Positions 33,937 through 44,700 of a DNA stretch of 64,000 nucleotides are shown here, one piece after another. The translations under genes were made by a program, and so were the position numbers. The stretch lies in assembly GCA_016787575.1 (NCBI GenBank), contig JAEUUO010000005.1:62001-126000 (forward strand). Reading direction: 5' to 3'. This DNA is from Saprospiraceae bacterium (GTDB taxonomy: Bacteria > Bacteroidota > Bacteroidia > Chitinophagales > Saprospiraceae). Within the stretch, counting starts at the first letter, position 1, and each line of letters starts with the position of its first letter. The notes below the pieces were generated by a model, which searched no databases, was not told the origin of the DNA, and was given only the letters and a program-made list of their open reading frames with translations.

Positions 33937-35505
33937 ATGAAGCATTTTTTTTCGATCATTTATAAGATCAACTACCTCCTTGTTTTAGTTTTGACTTGCC
34001 ACTTTTTACCAAAAGCGTATTCACAAACTGGAGGTACTTTAGACAATAGTTTTGCTACAGTTGGTTTTACTTCTTATGGATTTCCTCAAGCCAACGCAAC
34101 TTGCAGTGCAGCAGCTTTGCAAACAGATGGTAAATTGGTTTTAGCCGGTCAATATACTACCGGAAATACAGCCACCCTGGCGGTGGTACGCTTTTCAAAT
34201 GCAGGCTTGCCGGATAGCAGCTTTGGAATCAACGGTCAGGTATTAATTCCTTTTACTAATCCAAATGTTGAAGCCAGTGTTGTTCAAATTCTGAATGATG
34301 GGTCCATTTTAATCGCTGGAAAATCTAACAATTTACCCCTTCTGATCAAAATGAATTATTCGGGAATGTTATCTGGAAATTTTGGAACAGCGGGGATACT
34401 CAGTTTTGATAATGGTTTGAGCGGGATTATTGATTTAGTTATATTGGAAGATGGAAAAATAGTGGGTTGTGCAAAGAAAGCAGATCAGTTTTGTGTATTC
34501 AAACGCGATGAGAATGGATTGGAAGAAATAAGCTTTGGAATGGCCGGATTTAGTTGCATTGATGTGGGTCCAATTTCTGTACTTAGCAGAATGACCGTTC
34601 AAACCGATGGCAAAATATTATTGACCGGAAGTGTAAATAATGCGGCAACTAAAAATGATATGGTTGCAATTAGACTCACAAAGAATGGAACATTAGATAA
34701 TTCATTTAACAATACGGGTAAAGTAGTTTTGGCTTTAGGGAATGCAGGTACAGACGAAGTTGGAAATGCCATTCGCGTGCAAAAAGATGGCCGAATTGTT
34801 ATAGCTGGAAATTATGTGGATTCTGCAAAAACGAAATTTATAGTAGCAAGATTGTTATCCGATGGAATCCTGGATACTTCTTTTGCTTCTACAGGTTCAG
34901 TCCTGGTTCAATTTAATCCTACAAAAGATGAAGCAAGAGATATGGTCATTCAGGCAGATGGTCGAGCCTTGGTTTGTGGCACCACGCTAACACAAGGTAA
35001 TGGCAGCAATGTGGCCATGGTTCGCTTTAAAACAGATGGTAAATTGGATCCGAATTTTGCCGGATTGGGCAAGATTAGTTCTAAAATTGGTAATCGTGCT
35101 AATGGGGAAGTGGTGTTGTTACAACCGGATAATAAAATTGTTGTAGCCGGTTATGCAATGTTTTCAAACCAGAATCGCTTCATGGCTGTGCGTTATAATC
35201 CGGGTATTGTCGTCGATAGCAAAGAAATCGAACCGGTTCTTTCTTCAGAAGTTGCACTTTGGCCTAATCCAATTCACCCGGGATATACATTAAATGTTCA
35301 AGCAAAATTTAAGCCTTCTGAAGAACTGCTTATCAAATTATATACGCTGGAAGGCAAACTAGTCAAAAACTGGTCTTTAAAAACACTACCCAATAGCAAT
35401 CAAATACTTGAACTAGAATTACCAGCCGAGCTCTTTCCATCAGCTTATCGATTGAATTTTTATTCAAATTCTTTTTCTGGAGGAAAATTAATTGTTGTAG
35501 AATAA
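33937..35505 (+). CDS. Delta-60 repeat protein with T9SS type A tail
   Basis: This is a 522-residue secreted protein. After the signal peptide (about 1-30) come about seven delta-60 repeats (about 35-430), each with a QxDGKIxxAG-like strand and a later LDxSFxxxG-like motif (for example TLDNSFNNTGKV). The repeats are expected to form beta strands in a propeller or solenoid, with no known enzyme activity. The last 80 residues are a T9SS sorting domain (ALWPNPIHPGYTLNVQ) that should direct export and attachment at the cell surface. It opens the surface-protein island that runs to 50.4 kb. Confidence 0.9.
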   Translation: MKHFFSIIYKINYLLVLVLTCHFLPKAYSQTGGTLDNSFATVGFTSYGFPQANATCSAAALQTDGKLVLAGQYTTGNTATLAVVRFSNAGLPDSSFGINGQVLIPFTNPNVEASVVQILNDGSILIAGKSNNLPLLIKMNYSGMLSGNFGTAGILSFDNGLSGIIDLVILEDGKIVGCAKKADQFCVFKRDENGLEEISFGMAGFSCIDVGPISVLSRMTVQTDGKILLTGSVNNAATKNDMVAIRLTKNGTLDNSFNNTGKVVLALGNAGTDEVGNAIRVQKDGRIVIAGNYVDSAKTKFIVARLLSDGILDTSFASTGSVLVQFNPTKDEARDMVIQADGRALVCGTTLTQGNGSNVAMVRFKTDGKLDPNFAGLGKISSKIGNRANGEVVLLQPDNKIVVAGYAMFSNQNRFMAVRYNPGIVVDSKEIEPVLSSEVALWPNPIHPGYTLNVQAKFKPSEELLIKLYTLEGKLVKNWSLKTLPNSNQILELELPAELFPSAYRLNFYSNSFSGGKLIVVE

Positions 35506-35923
35506 GCCTATTATATTAATTATTGGCTTGATTACCATATATTTATAATGTTATATGCAATTGAATCAACAATAGGGGCATCCTTATAGCGTGCATTAGT
35601 ATTTTACTTGGTCAAAAATTTTACCAAAGGAATTTTTACAGTCTGATCAATAGCTGGTTTGAACTCCTATTTCCAATGAACTAAAAATTCTGATTTGGAA
35701 TTCAACTGTGAGTTTCTGTTTTCAAAAAAATTATTCAATATCAAAAATTACAAAATAATATATATATTATATATTGATAATAAAATAATTATAAGTAAAT
35801 AATTATGCTTATTTGATAAATTAACATAATCAATAATATACATATTATAAAAAAATGGCATATGTTTTGTTGTAAGTATCGCGGATTCTAAAATATCCGC
35901 GATAAACCGACAAAACTAAGCTT
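35506..35923. other. AT-rich intergenic region before the first HYR gene
   Basis: No gene is visible. A very AT-rich tract covers about 35740-35860. The 10-bp inverted repeat at 35877-35904 is the only strong structure. A TATGTTTTG sequence at about 35860 resembles a -7 box but is one base off. Confidence 0.5.
35877..35904. promoter_or_regulatory. Perfect 10-bp inverted repeat in the leader of the first HYR gene
   Basis: TATCGCGGAT and ATCCGCGATA flank an 8-base AT-rich spacer. The arms stand out from the AT-rich surroundings by their GC content. The repeat lies 20 bp before the ATG at 35924, without a T run. It could be an operator or an mRNA hairpin that affects initiation. Nothing similar is found before the paralog at 41726. 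Confidence 0.5.
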
Positions 35924-38900
35924 ATGAACCTGCAACGTTTTACTCAAAAAATTGGTGTTTACCTTTTTTGTACAATGATGATTCCTTTGAGCAGCATGGC
36001 CCAACCGACCAACTGCATTGAAGATTTTAACAACCGATCTGCATTGGGACCCGTCAACCAGGCTGGAAACTGGCAATCAATCAATTCCTTTTTGTATTTT
36101 CAAATAGACCCCTTTACATCAAGTATGGTGTTAAGAGCCGCAGATGATTCCGGGGCTTCTATTTTTAGTAACATTACGGATTATGATTTTAACTGGTATG
36201 CTCGTTATGGTGGATGCCAATTTTGCTTTGACATCCGTTACGATGGGGGTCCAAATAATCCTGGATTGGGCTTTAATCCCATTTCAATCTTTCAAAATGG
36301 ACCGATTGGAAATCCGGTACCTGGTTCTGCAGCAATTGCTGCAACGTTTCAGGTAAATGCAGGGATTGGAAACAATTGGGTGCGAATTTGTCTTCCTATT
36401 GATAAATCAAGTGGAGGAAATTTGCCATCCAATTCATATGGAACTTGGGTTGGACCCAGCGCAGCACAATGGGATAATTTGATTCAAAACGTTGATGGAA
36501 TTTCAATTCCGGTTGATTTTGCCGGAGGCGCGAATCCTGCAGAAAATATTTATGTAGATAATTTTTGCTTTGATCGATGTCCATTACCTACTTTAGCATG
36601 CGATGATCATGTGAATGTTTCTTTGGACAGTACTTGTTGTGCAGTTATTACTCCAGCAATGGTATTGGAAGGAAGCTACCCTACAAATTGCTTAAAAGTA
36701 GTATTAAAAGATAAATACGGAAATGTGATCCCAACAAGTCCAAAAATATGTGGACCTTATGTTGGACAGACCATTACTTTTGAACTGATCGATACCTGTA
36801 CTAAAAACAAATGTTGGGGTACTTTAATCGTTGAAGATAAATTAGGTCCAAAGATTGAATGCCAAGTTCCTGATACAGTATTTTGCAACAATACGGGATA
36901 CAATTGGACGATTCCGCCTGGAGTAGATAATTGTGGCGGCATTGTAAAAACAATTGTGTTGTCAGACCAAACCATCAAATTGCCCTGTGATTCATTTTGT
37001 ATTGCACGTCGCTTGATTACCTATTGTTATCAGGATCAATATGGAAATCGCAGCGATACGTGTGTTAAAGAAATATGTTTTAAGAAAATAGAGTACAAAG
37101 ACATTGTTTGGCCAAAAGACACTGCATTTAGCTGTGAACTTTGGGATACCATCCCTCCACCTGAAGTTTCGGGCGTACCAATGGCAGGTGGATATCCATT
37201 GTATCCGGATTGGTTTTTATGCAAAATGGCCGTGACTTATGAAGATCAATTGATACCAATCTGCCCAAAAACATTTAAAGTATTGCGTACCTGGACTGTT
37301 TTGGATTGGTGCAAACGTTCTCCTGAAAATGTTTACAAACATTTTCAAGTAGTAAAAGTGTTAGACGAGAAAGGTCCGCAATTGGAATGTGCCCCGGATG
37401 TCACAGTAAGTACGGATGTATGGAGCTGCACTGGAACTGTTATACTTCCTCCCCCTCAAGTAAGCTGGGAGTGCTCGGATAGTGTATTTGTAACATTGGA
37501 ATATAAAATTACCGGAAGAAATGGTCAATTGACCTTTGAAGGAACGAGTAAGAACAATATCAAAAAATTACCCAACGGATATTTCTCAGTAACTGGATTG
37601 TCCATGGGATCAAATCTAATCATATTCTATGTTACAGATCAATGTGGAAATACAAATACATGCATCACTGAGGTTACCGTAGAAGATCATATTCCACCAG
37701 TTGCTGTATGCGATCAAAAAACTACGGTTGCATTGACGATAGATGGAACTGCAAAAATTGAAGCATATACTTTTGATGATGGATCACACGATAATTGTGG
37801 CATCGATTATTTTGAAGTAAAACGAATGGATAACGGATATCCTTGTGATTCAGTGCGAGGAAAAGAATGGGGTGCGTATGCTTACTTTTGTTGTGAAGAC
37901 ATAGGTAAAACTATCATGGTTGCCATGAGAGTTTGGGACAGATCTGGAAATAGCAACACGTGTATGGTAGAAGTGGAAGTACAGGATAAAATACCACCTG
38001 TAATTTTTTGTCCACCACATATAACCATCAGTTGTGAATACGACTATCCGGACCTGAGTGTTTTTGGAACGGTAGTAGCCGACATCAGCAAGCAAAAAGC
38101 AATTGTAATTAAAGATCCAAAAGTAAAATTCAGTGGCCAGGCTATTGATGGATATGCATACGATGGATGTGGAGTAACCGTTCTTGAATTGCCACCTGTT
38201 TATGCACTTCCATGCGGAAAAGGAACAATAACTAGAACTTGGGAAGCAACAGATCCAAGAGGTCTTAAAACAAGATGTAGTCAGATCATTACAGTCAATG
38301 ATTACAATCCGGACAATGTTACCGTTGTTTGGCCAAGAGATACATTCAGTACCAGTATTTGTACAAGCAAACCTGATTTTGATGCAGACCATTTGGGAAA
38401 ACCAAAAGTATATGGAGCTGATAAATGCAACACGATTATGATCAACTATACAGACCAAATATTTACTTTAGAACCAGATGCGTGTATAAAAGTATTGAGA
38501 AAATGGACCGTAATTGATTGGTGCATCTACCAACCAAATAACCCACAAACTAAGGGATACTGGAGTTGGATACAGGTCATTAAAGTAAATAATTTTGTCG
38601 CACCAAATTTTACTACTTCTTGTAAAGACAGAACAGTAGCAGTATTTGGACCAGGCTGTGGCGGACAAGTAGATATAAAAGCACAGGCAACAGATGATTG
38701 TACCGATTCTGCTGATTTGGTTTGGTATCATGAAGTAGATTTATACAACGATGGTTTGTTTCCTGGAAATGAATACAAACTTTCAGGTGCAGGATCAGAT
38801 GCCAGTTCATATTATCCAATTGGTACTCATAAAATTACATTTAGAGTAAAAGATGCTTGTGGAAATGAAAGTTGGTGTGTGTTCTTAGTTAAAGTAGTGG

Positions 38901-40435
38901 ATGGAAAATTGCCAACACCTTATTGTCTTGGAAATATTGTAACGACCATTATGCCAACAACAAAAAGCATTGCAATATGGGCAAAGGATTTCAACCTCAA
39001 TTCAGAGGATAATTGTACACCAAAAGATAGTTTAAAATATTTCTTCTTGGTAAACAATGTTTTGGTTCCATCACTTACATTGGATTGCTCTAACATTGGA
39101 GTAAACAAATTGCGGGTATACGTGCGGGATGAAGCAGGCAATTTAGACTATTGCGAAGTTAGTCTGGACTTGCAAGATCCAAATCATGTTTGCGGTACAA
39201 GCAATTTAGGCATCAATGGAAAAATAACAACTACCGACAATCGCAGCATGAAAGATGTAACGGTGATTATGGAACGTGCAAATCCTATTGGCATCAATCA
39301 AAGCTATACAGATCCACAAGGAGGCTATAGTTTTAGCAATCTGACCAAAGGAGCCGATTATCAGATCAAAGCCAGTTACAATCAAAATCATATCAATGGG
39401 GTCAGCACTCAAGATATTGTGATCATACAAAAACACATTTTAGGTATTCAATTGTTTGACAATGTTTATAAATACATTGCAGCAGATGCAAATAATAGCA
39501 ATACCATAACTGCTGCAGACATAGCAGAGATCAGAAAATTGATATTAGGTATTACCAATCAATTTTCTAAAAATGAATCATGGAGATTTGTTCCAAAACA
39601 GACTGTATTCAACGATCCAAACAATCCTTGGCCTTATACGGAACAAATTAAACATCAGGAATTGCTGACTCCAAAACAGAATGATGATTTTTATGCAATT
39701 AAAATTGGAGACTTAAGTGGAAATGCTACACCTACAGGCTTTAAAGGATCTGATTCGAGATCCAATGAGAGCTATGCCATCGCAATAGCAGATCAATCCT
39801 TTACAAAAGGCCAAAATGTTAGAATACCCGTGTATGCAACAGAGCAAATGTTGGTTTCAGGAATGCAAATGGAATTTCAAGCAAATTCGATTGGAACATT
39901 TACTGGAATAGAAGAAGCTGCTTTTAAGATTGCTGAAGATAATTATTTGATCGAAAACAATCGCATTCGAATTAGTTTAGCATGTTTACAAGATCAGCTT
40001 ATAAATTCTGGTGATGTGGTATTTACAATATTAATGCGTGCCAATCAAAATGGAAACTTAGATCAAGCATTCACGCTAAATACTAACAGAATCGAAGCAG
40101 AAATTTATGATAGCAATGTCCAAAGTAAAAGGGTTAAACTTGAATTTGAAACAAATTCAAATAAACAAACGGGTTTAAAACTATATCAGAATGTACCAAA
40201 TCCATTTGATGAAAGTACGACCCTTCGATTTGAGTTACAAAATGCAGATGAAGTTCAATTGAATGTTTACAACCTGGCAGCAGAATTGGTATTCACAATG
40301 AATAAGGGATTCACCTCCGGACAACATGAAATTCAGTTAAATCAAAATCAATTAAATGGTTCAGGAATATTTATAATTCAGATGAAAACATCGAATTCCA
40401 ACCAAACCCAACGAATTATTAGAATTCAAAAATAA
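35924..40435 (+). CDS. Giant HYR-repeat surface protein with dockerin-like, cohesin-like and T9SS parts
   Basis: This 1503-residue protein has a signal peptide (about 1-26) and a module of unknown type (about 27-215, not in its paralog). A long array of Cys-rich HYR/Ig-like repeats follows (about 220-1080; recurring VxDxxxPxxxC and CGNxxxC). Next come a carboxypeptidase-regulatory-like fold (about 1090-1155), a dockerin-like segment (about 1155-1212) with HILG and then DANNSNTITAADIAEIRKLILG-type sequence, a cohesin-like beta domain (about 1280-1400), and a type A T9SS tail (about 1420-1503; YQNVPNPF). The second dockerin loop keeps Asp1, Asn3, Ser5, Thr7 and Asp12; the first loop has Ile at position 5. 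Paralogous to the gene at 41726. Probably a cell-surface adhesin or scaffold. Confidence 0.88.
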   Translation: MNLQRFTQKIGVYLFCTMMIPLSSMAQPTNCIEDFNNRSALGPVNQAGNWQSINSFLYFQIDPFTSSMVLRAADDSGASIFSNITDYDFNWYARYGGCQFCFDIRYDGGPNNPGLGFNPISIFQNGPIGNPVPGSAAIAATFQVNAGIGNNWVRICLPIDKSSGGNLPSNSYGTWVGPSAAQWDNLIQNVDGISIPVDFAGGANPAENIYVDNFCFDRCPLPTLACDDHVNVSLDSTCCAVITPAMVLEGSYPTNCLKVVLKDKYGNVIPTSPKICGPYVGQTITFELIDTCTKNKCWGTLIVEDKLGPKIECQVPDTVFCNNTGYNWTIPPGVDNCGGIVKTIVLSDQTIKLPCDSFCIARRLITYCYQDQYGNRSDTCVKEICFKKIEYKDIVWPKDTAFSCELWDTIPPPEVSGVPMAGGYPLYPDWFLCKMAVTYEDQLIPICPKTFKVLRTWTVLDWCKRSPENVYKHFQVVKVLDEKGPQLECAPDVTVSTDVWSCTGTVILPPPQVSWECSDSVFVTLEYKITGRNGQLTFEGTSKNNIKKLPNGYFSVTGLSMGSNLIIFYVTDQCGNTNTCITEVTVEDHIPPVAVCDQKTTVALTIDGTAKIEAYTFDDGSHDNCGIDYFEVKRMDNGYPCDSVRGKEWGAYAYFCCEDIGKTIMVAMRVWDRSGNSNTCMVEVEVQDKIPPVIFCPPHITISCEYDYPDLSVFGTVVADISKQKAIVIKDPKVKFSGQAIDGYAYDGCGVTVLELPPVYALPCGKGTITRTWEATDPRGLKTRCSQIITVNDYNPDNVTVVWPRDTFSTSICTSKPDFDADHLGKPKVYGADKCNTIMINYTDQIFTLEPDACIKVLRKWTVIDWCIYQPNNPQTKGYWSWIQVIKVNNFVAPNFTTSCKDRTVAVFGPGCGGQVDIKAQATDDCTDSADLVWYHEVDLYNDGLFPGNEYKLSGAGSDASSYYPIGTHKITFRVKDACGNESWCVFLVKVVDGKLPTPYCLGNIVTTIMPTTKSIAIWAKDFNLNSEDNCTPKDSLKYFFLVNNVLVPSLTLDCSNIGVNKLRVYVRDEAGNLDYCEVSLDLQDPNHVCGTSNLGINGKITTTDNRSMKDVTVIMERANPIGINQSYTDPQGGYSFSNLTKGADYQIKASYNQNHINGVSTQDIVIIQKHILGIQLFDNVYKYIAADANNSNTITAADIAEIRKLILGITNQFSKNESWRFVPKQTVFNDPNNPWPYTEQIKHQELLTPKQNDDFYAIKIGDLSGNATPTGFKGSDSRSNESYAIAIADQSFTKGQNVRIPVYATEQMLVSGMQMEFQANSIGTFTGIEEAAFKIAEDNYLIENNRIRISLACLQDQLINSGDVVFTILMRANQNGNLDQAFTLNTNRIEAEIYDSNVQSKRVKLEFETNSNKQTGLKLYQNVPNPFDESTTLRFELQNADEVQLNVYNLAAELVFTMNKGFTSGQHEIQLNQNQLNGSGIFIIQMKTSNSNQTQRIIRIQK

Positions 40436-40436
40436 A

Positions 40437-40491
40437 GATTGAGTATTTGCAGTGTTATTGCCTGATCATGGAAACATGGTCAGGCTTTTTT
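40437..40491 (+). terminator. Terminator inside a 55-nt element shared with the paralog
   Basis: GCCTGATCATG (40460-40470), loop GAAA and CATGGTCAGGC (40475-40485) form an 11-bp stem with one G-U pair, followed by six T. The whole segment 40437-40491 is identical to 45675-45730 except for two adjacent bases and one T. Identity includes about 23 nt upstream of the hairpin, which is more than a terminator needs. Confidence 0.93.
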
Positions 40492-40961
40492 ATTTGGAGG
40501 AATAGAGAGGAAGAGTAAGAGCAAAGATGCAAGTATGAAAAGATGCAAAGAAGACTGAAAGGCTAATCAGGAGAAAATGAGATGAAAGATTGCAGCTTAA
40601 CGGCTTAACAGCAGCTTATCACTAATTACCTAAAGACTACAGACTAAATTGAAATTTTCAACTTTCAACTTAACAGCTTTCCTTAAAACAACTTCATATT
40701 ATTATTATATTTAATATGTAATCAATTGATTTAATCTTAATCTATACCTGCGCTTAAAACAAAATATATTTTATACCACTTTTTTTGATGGTATCATATT
40801 AAATATAATCACCATATATAAAAAGTTTATTCTTAGCGCCTTAAGAGAATAATTTGAGATATAATTCCATGATTTTCAATGTTTTACAAGGTCTGGTTCG
40901 CCATTTTTGGCACTTATTTTGCTTAATCATAATATGTTCGACGAATTACCAGGAAGTACAC
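40492..40961. other. Intergenic region before the response regulator
   Basis: No gene is visible. The left part has purine-rich GCAAAGATGCAAG-type words and short period-7 repeats (TTCAACT twice near 40657-40670, CTTAAC words near 40594-40610), similar in style to 901-1028. The right part is AT-rich. A frame open from a TTG at 40854 was not accepted as the regulator's start. Confidence 0.5.
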
Positions 40962-41621
40962 ATGGATAGGATACGATATGTGGTAGCAGATGACCATCAA
41001 CTTTATGTCAAAGGATTTAACCTGCTCCTGCAACGGATCAAAACCAGATTCCCCTTAGAATGCATCGGCGAAGCATTCAATGGTCAGGAACTTCTGAGAT
41101 TGATCAATCCGGATTCTGTGGATTTACTGTTTCTCGATCTTAATCTGGCTGATAATGATGCCGCCCTTTTAATACCTAAACTCAAAGAATTGCATAGCAA
41201 TCTGAAAATTTTATGCATCAGTATGTATACCGATGATAAAGTAGTTCGGGAAGCGTTGCGAAAAGGTGCCGACGGGTATCTTTCTAAAAATACAGACTTA
41301 GAAGAATTAACCAATGCAATTGATGCAGTTATGGATGGTGAAATGTTTCTCGGATCAAATATCCGAATTACCAATCCAGAACGCAAAACAGTGCAGGCTA
41401 GTCAGAGTATCAACCGCTTCAATGCAAAATACCAACTGACAAAACGCGAACGGGAAATTCTTGAACTCATTGCAAAAGGTAAATCCAATAAAGATATTTC
41501 TGCTTTATTGTTTATCAGCAAAGACACGGTCAGTGTTCATAGAAAGAATCTGATGAGAAAACTGAATGTAAAAAATGCATCCGGTTTAATCAAAGTCGCC
41601 TACGAATTTAATTTGATTTAA
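40962..41621 (+). CDS. NarL/LuxR-type response regulator (orphan)
   Basis: This 219-residue protein has an N-terminal receiver domain (about 4-125) with acidic Asp10/Asp11, phosphorylation site Asp59 (LLFLDLNL), Ser87 and Lys109 (GYLSKN), and a C-terminal LuxR-type helix-turn-helix (about 153-215; LTKREREILELIAKGKSNKDI). All phosphorylation residues are intact. ATG 40962 is preceded by an AGGAAG-type purine stretch and gives the standard N terminus. No histidine kinase is in the window. It sits between the two HYR paralogs in the same direction, so it may control this island, but that is an inference from position. Confidence 0.92.
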   Translation: MDRIRYVVADDHQLYVKGFNLLLQRIKTRFPLECIGEAFNGQELLRLINPDSVDLLFLDLNLADNDAALLIPKLKELHSNLKILCISMYTDDKVVREALRKGADGYLSKNTDLEELTNAIDAVMDGEMFLGSNIRITNPERKTVQASQSINRFNAKYQLTKREREILELIAKGKSNKDISALLFISKDTVSVHRKNLMRKLNVKNASGLIKVAYEFNLI

Positions 41622-41725
41622 CCCCCACAAGATTTTGATAAAAACTTGTATTCCTGTTATGCAGGCATGCACTATTTATAAATAACAAACATGTATTACT
41701 TCAATCCTTTAAACCGAGTAAAAAA

Positions 41726-44700
41726 ATGAAAAAGGAAATTTTTACAAATTATTTTAAAAACGGAAGTTACGACTTCTTACGGATCCTATTGGCTTCCGTG
41801 ATGATGTTGGTGACGTTCGTTCAATCCAGCTATGGGCAATGCCCACTGGCCTGCGACAATTTAGTCCAGGTTTCTGTGGATGAAAATTGCAAAGCGGTAA
41901 TCACACCAGATATGATCCTGGAAGACATGGGTCAATCTCCTTGTGTTTACACCGTAGTTGTTTTTGGAACGAATGGGCTTCCTATTCCCAATGCAACCGT
42001 AACCAGTGCACACATCGGTCAAACATTGACCGTTGCAGTTTATCTGGGTACCAATTCTTGCTGGGGTTCAATTTATGTTGAGGATAAATTTCCTCCTGTA
42101 GTTGATTGCCCACCAAACGATACGGTTTTTTGCAATCAAACAAAATACACTTTATTACAACCAAGTGTCGTTGACAATTGCTCTGGTGTTACCAGGCATT
42201 TGCTTTCAGATGTGATTACCAAGTACCCTTGCGATTCTGCATTAGCTGGAAAACGTACTATCAGCTATTATTATACAGATGCAAGTGGAAACCACTCTGA
42301 TACCTGCAATCAATGTGTGTATTTTAGAAAAGTTGATCCACTGGTCAATTTAGTATGGCCACGGGATACAATCTTTGGTAAAGACACCATTCTTTGTTTA
42401 AATGACGTTCCATTGCCAAATATAACAGGTGTACCTACAGTTGCAGGTGAACCTTTATATCCGGATTGGTCTGTTTGTAAAATTGGTGTAACCTACGAAG
42501 ACCAATTAATTCCTGTGTGTCCTTACACTTTTAAAGTATTGCGTAAATGGACCTACATCGATTGGTGCAGACCTTCAGGTCAAAATGTATATACCCATTT
42601 TCAAATTATAAAAGTTCTTGATGAAAGAGGACCTGTAGTTGCTTGTGGACTTAATGTTACTATAAGTACCGATATCTGGTCTTGTACCGGTACCGTTGTC
42701 CTTCCAATTCCAACTGTAATAAAAGAATGTTCTAAAACAACAGTACAAGTTGGTTACAAATTGGTTAAAAACGGAGATACTGCAAGTTTAGATGGAACTT
42801 CTACCAATGGGGTTACAAATCTGGGAAATGGATTTTACAGTGTTTCAGGCTTACCGCTTGGATTGAGCTGGGTTGTATTCCGTACCACAGATGAGTGCGG
42901 TAATTATACTGATTGTGCTACTGAAGTATTAGTTGAAGATAAAGTACCACCAACACCTGTGTGCGATCAAAAAACAGTTGTTACTTTAACGATTGATGGA
43001 ACTGCTAAAGTTGCCGCAGAAACATTTGACGATCGATCACATGATAATTGTGGAATTGACCATTTTGATGTAAAACGAATGGACGATGGAGTTCCTTGCA
43101 ATACAAAAAATGGAAGCGAATTTGGTCCTTATGTTTATTTCTGTTGTGCAGATATAGGCAAAACGTTAATGGTAATTTTACGTGTATGGGATATCCATGG
43201 AAATTACAATACCTGTATGGTTGAAATTGTTGTTCAAGATAAATTACCTCCGGTAATTTTCTGTCCTCCACACATTACAGTTTCATGTGAGTTTGACTAT
43301 ACTACCTTGGATGCATTTGGTACCGTTCGTGACAATGTAGCGAATCGTAAACCGATTACTATTAATGATAAATATAAAAAATTCAGTGGACCAGCAATTG
43401 ATGGGTATGCTTACGATGGATGCGGTGTTACAATCACCGAAACAGTAACCAACAACACAAAATGTGGAAAAGGAGTAATCCAAAGACGATTTACTGCAAC
43501 CGATCCGGGTGGATTAAGTTCGTATTGTGACCAATACATTACCATTGTGGATTCCACTTCAGATAATGTAAAAGTTGAATGGCCATTAGATTATTATAGT
43601 TCTACAGTTTGTCTTGACAAGCCACATCTTACACCGGATATTACAGGAAAACCTAAAATTACAGGTGCTGATAAATGTGCAAACATTATTCAAACCTACG
43701 ATGATTTAGTTTTTACTTTGGATCCTGATGCGTGCCTTAAAATTTTAAGAAAGTGGATTGTAATTGACTGGTGCGTATACGATCCGAATCTTAAAAATTC
43801 TCCGGGTTACTGGAGTTGGACCCAGGTAATAAAAGTAATCAATACGGTTGCACCTACATTCCAATCCAATTGCAATAACCGCACAGTTGACGTATACGGT
43901 CCAGGCTGCGCTGGTTATATAAACCTTGTTGGGTCTGCAATTGATGATTGTACAGATTCAACACTGTTGGCATGGACTTATCAAATTGATTTAAATAATG
44001 ATGGTTCTGTTGATATCAATCAATCTGGAAAAGATGCATCCGGTACCTATCCTATCGGTACACATAAAGTAACCTTTAGAGTTAGAGATGCTTGTAATAA
44101 TGAAGCGGTTTGTTCTTTCTTGTTAACCGTACGCGATGGTAAAAAACCAACTCCATATTGTTTAGGTCATATCGTTACAACGGTAATGCCAAGTACCCAA
44201 AGCATTACAATATGGGCAAAAGATTTTAATTTAAACAGTGAAGACAATTGTACTAAAAAGGAAAATCTAAAATACTATTTCCTTTTAAATGGAAGATTCG
44301 ATTCGTCTATGGTTTTCAATTGTTCTAACATTGGAAAAAATATACTTAGAATTTATGTAGTGGATGAAGCGGGTAATTCAGATTACTGTGAAGCAACTTT
44401 GGAAGTTCAAGATCCGAATCATGCGTGCCCAACAGGATTGACAATTCACGGAACCATTCAAACCATAACCAATAAACCGGTTAAAGATGCTTATGTTTCC
44501 TGGGAACGTTCAAATCCAGCTGGTAGTAATTCTACATATACGAATGACAATGGTGAATTTAATTTCACAAGTTTGACATCTGGAATGAGTTATACCATTA
44601 AATCAGAAAAGAATTTTGGTTTTATCAATGGGGTAAGTACGTATGACATAGTTTTGATTCAAAAGCACATTCTTGGAACTCAGATTTTTGATTCACCTTT

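Noticed and set aside
37850..38458. 202-codon minus-strand frame inside the first HYR gene
   Set aside because: A shadow of a long repetitive coding region; Cys-, Trp- and Phe-rich composition is expected from reading the HYR gene backwards.
36600..39150. Possible long tandem DNA repeats in the HYR gene
   Set aside because: The protein repeats are diverged; no DNA-level tandem identity is visible within the gene, only similarity with the paralog.
40854..40961. N-terminal extension of the response regulator from a TTG
   Set aside because: Receiver domains start a few residues before the acidic pair; the extension would add an unrelated hydrophobic stretch, and ATG 40962 has a purine-rich upstream.
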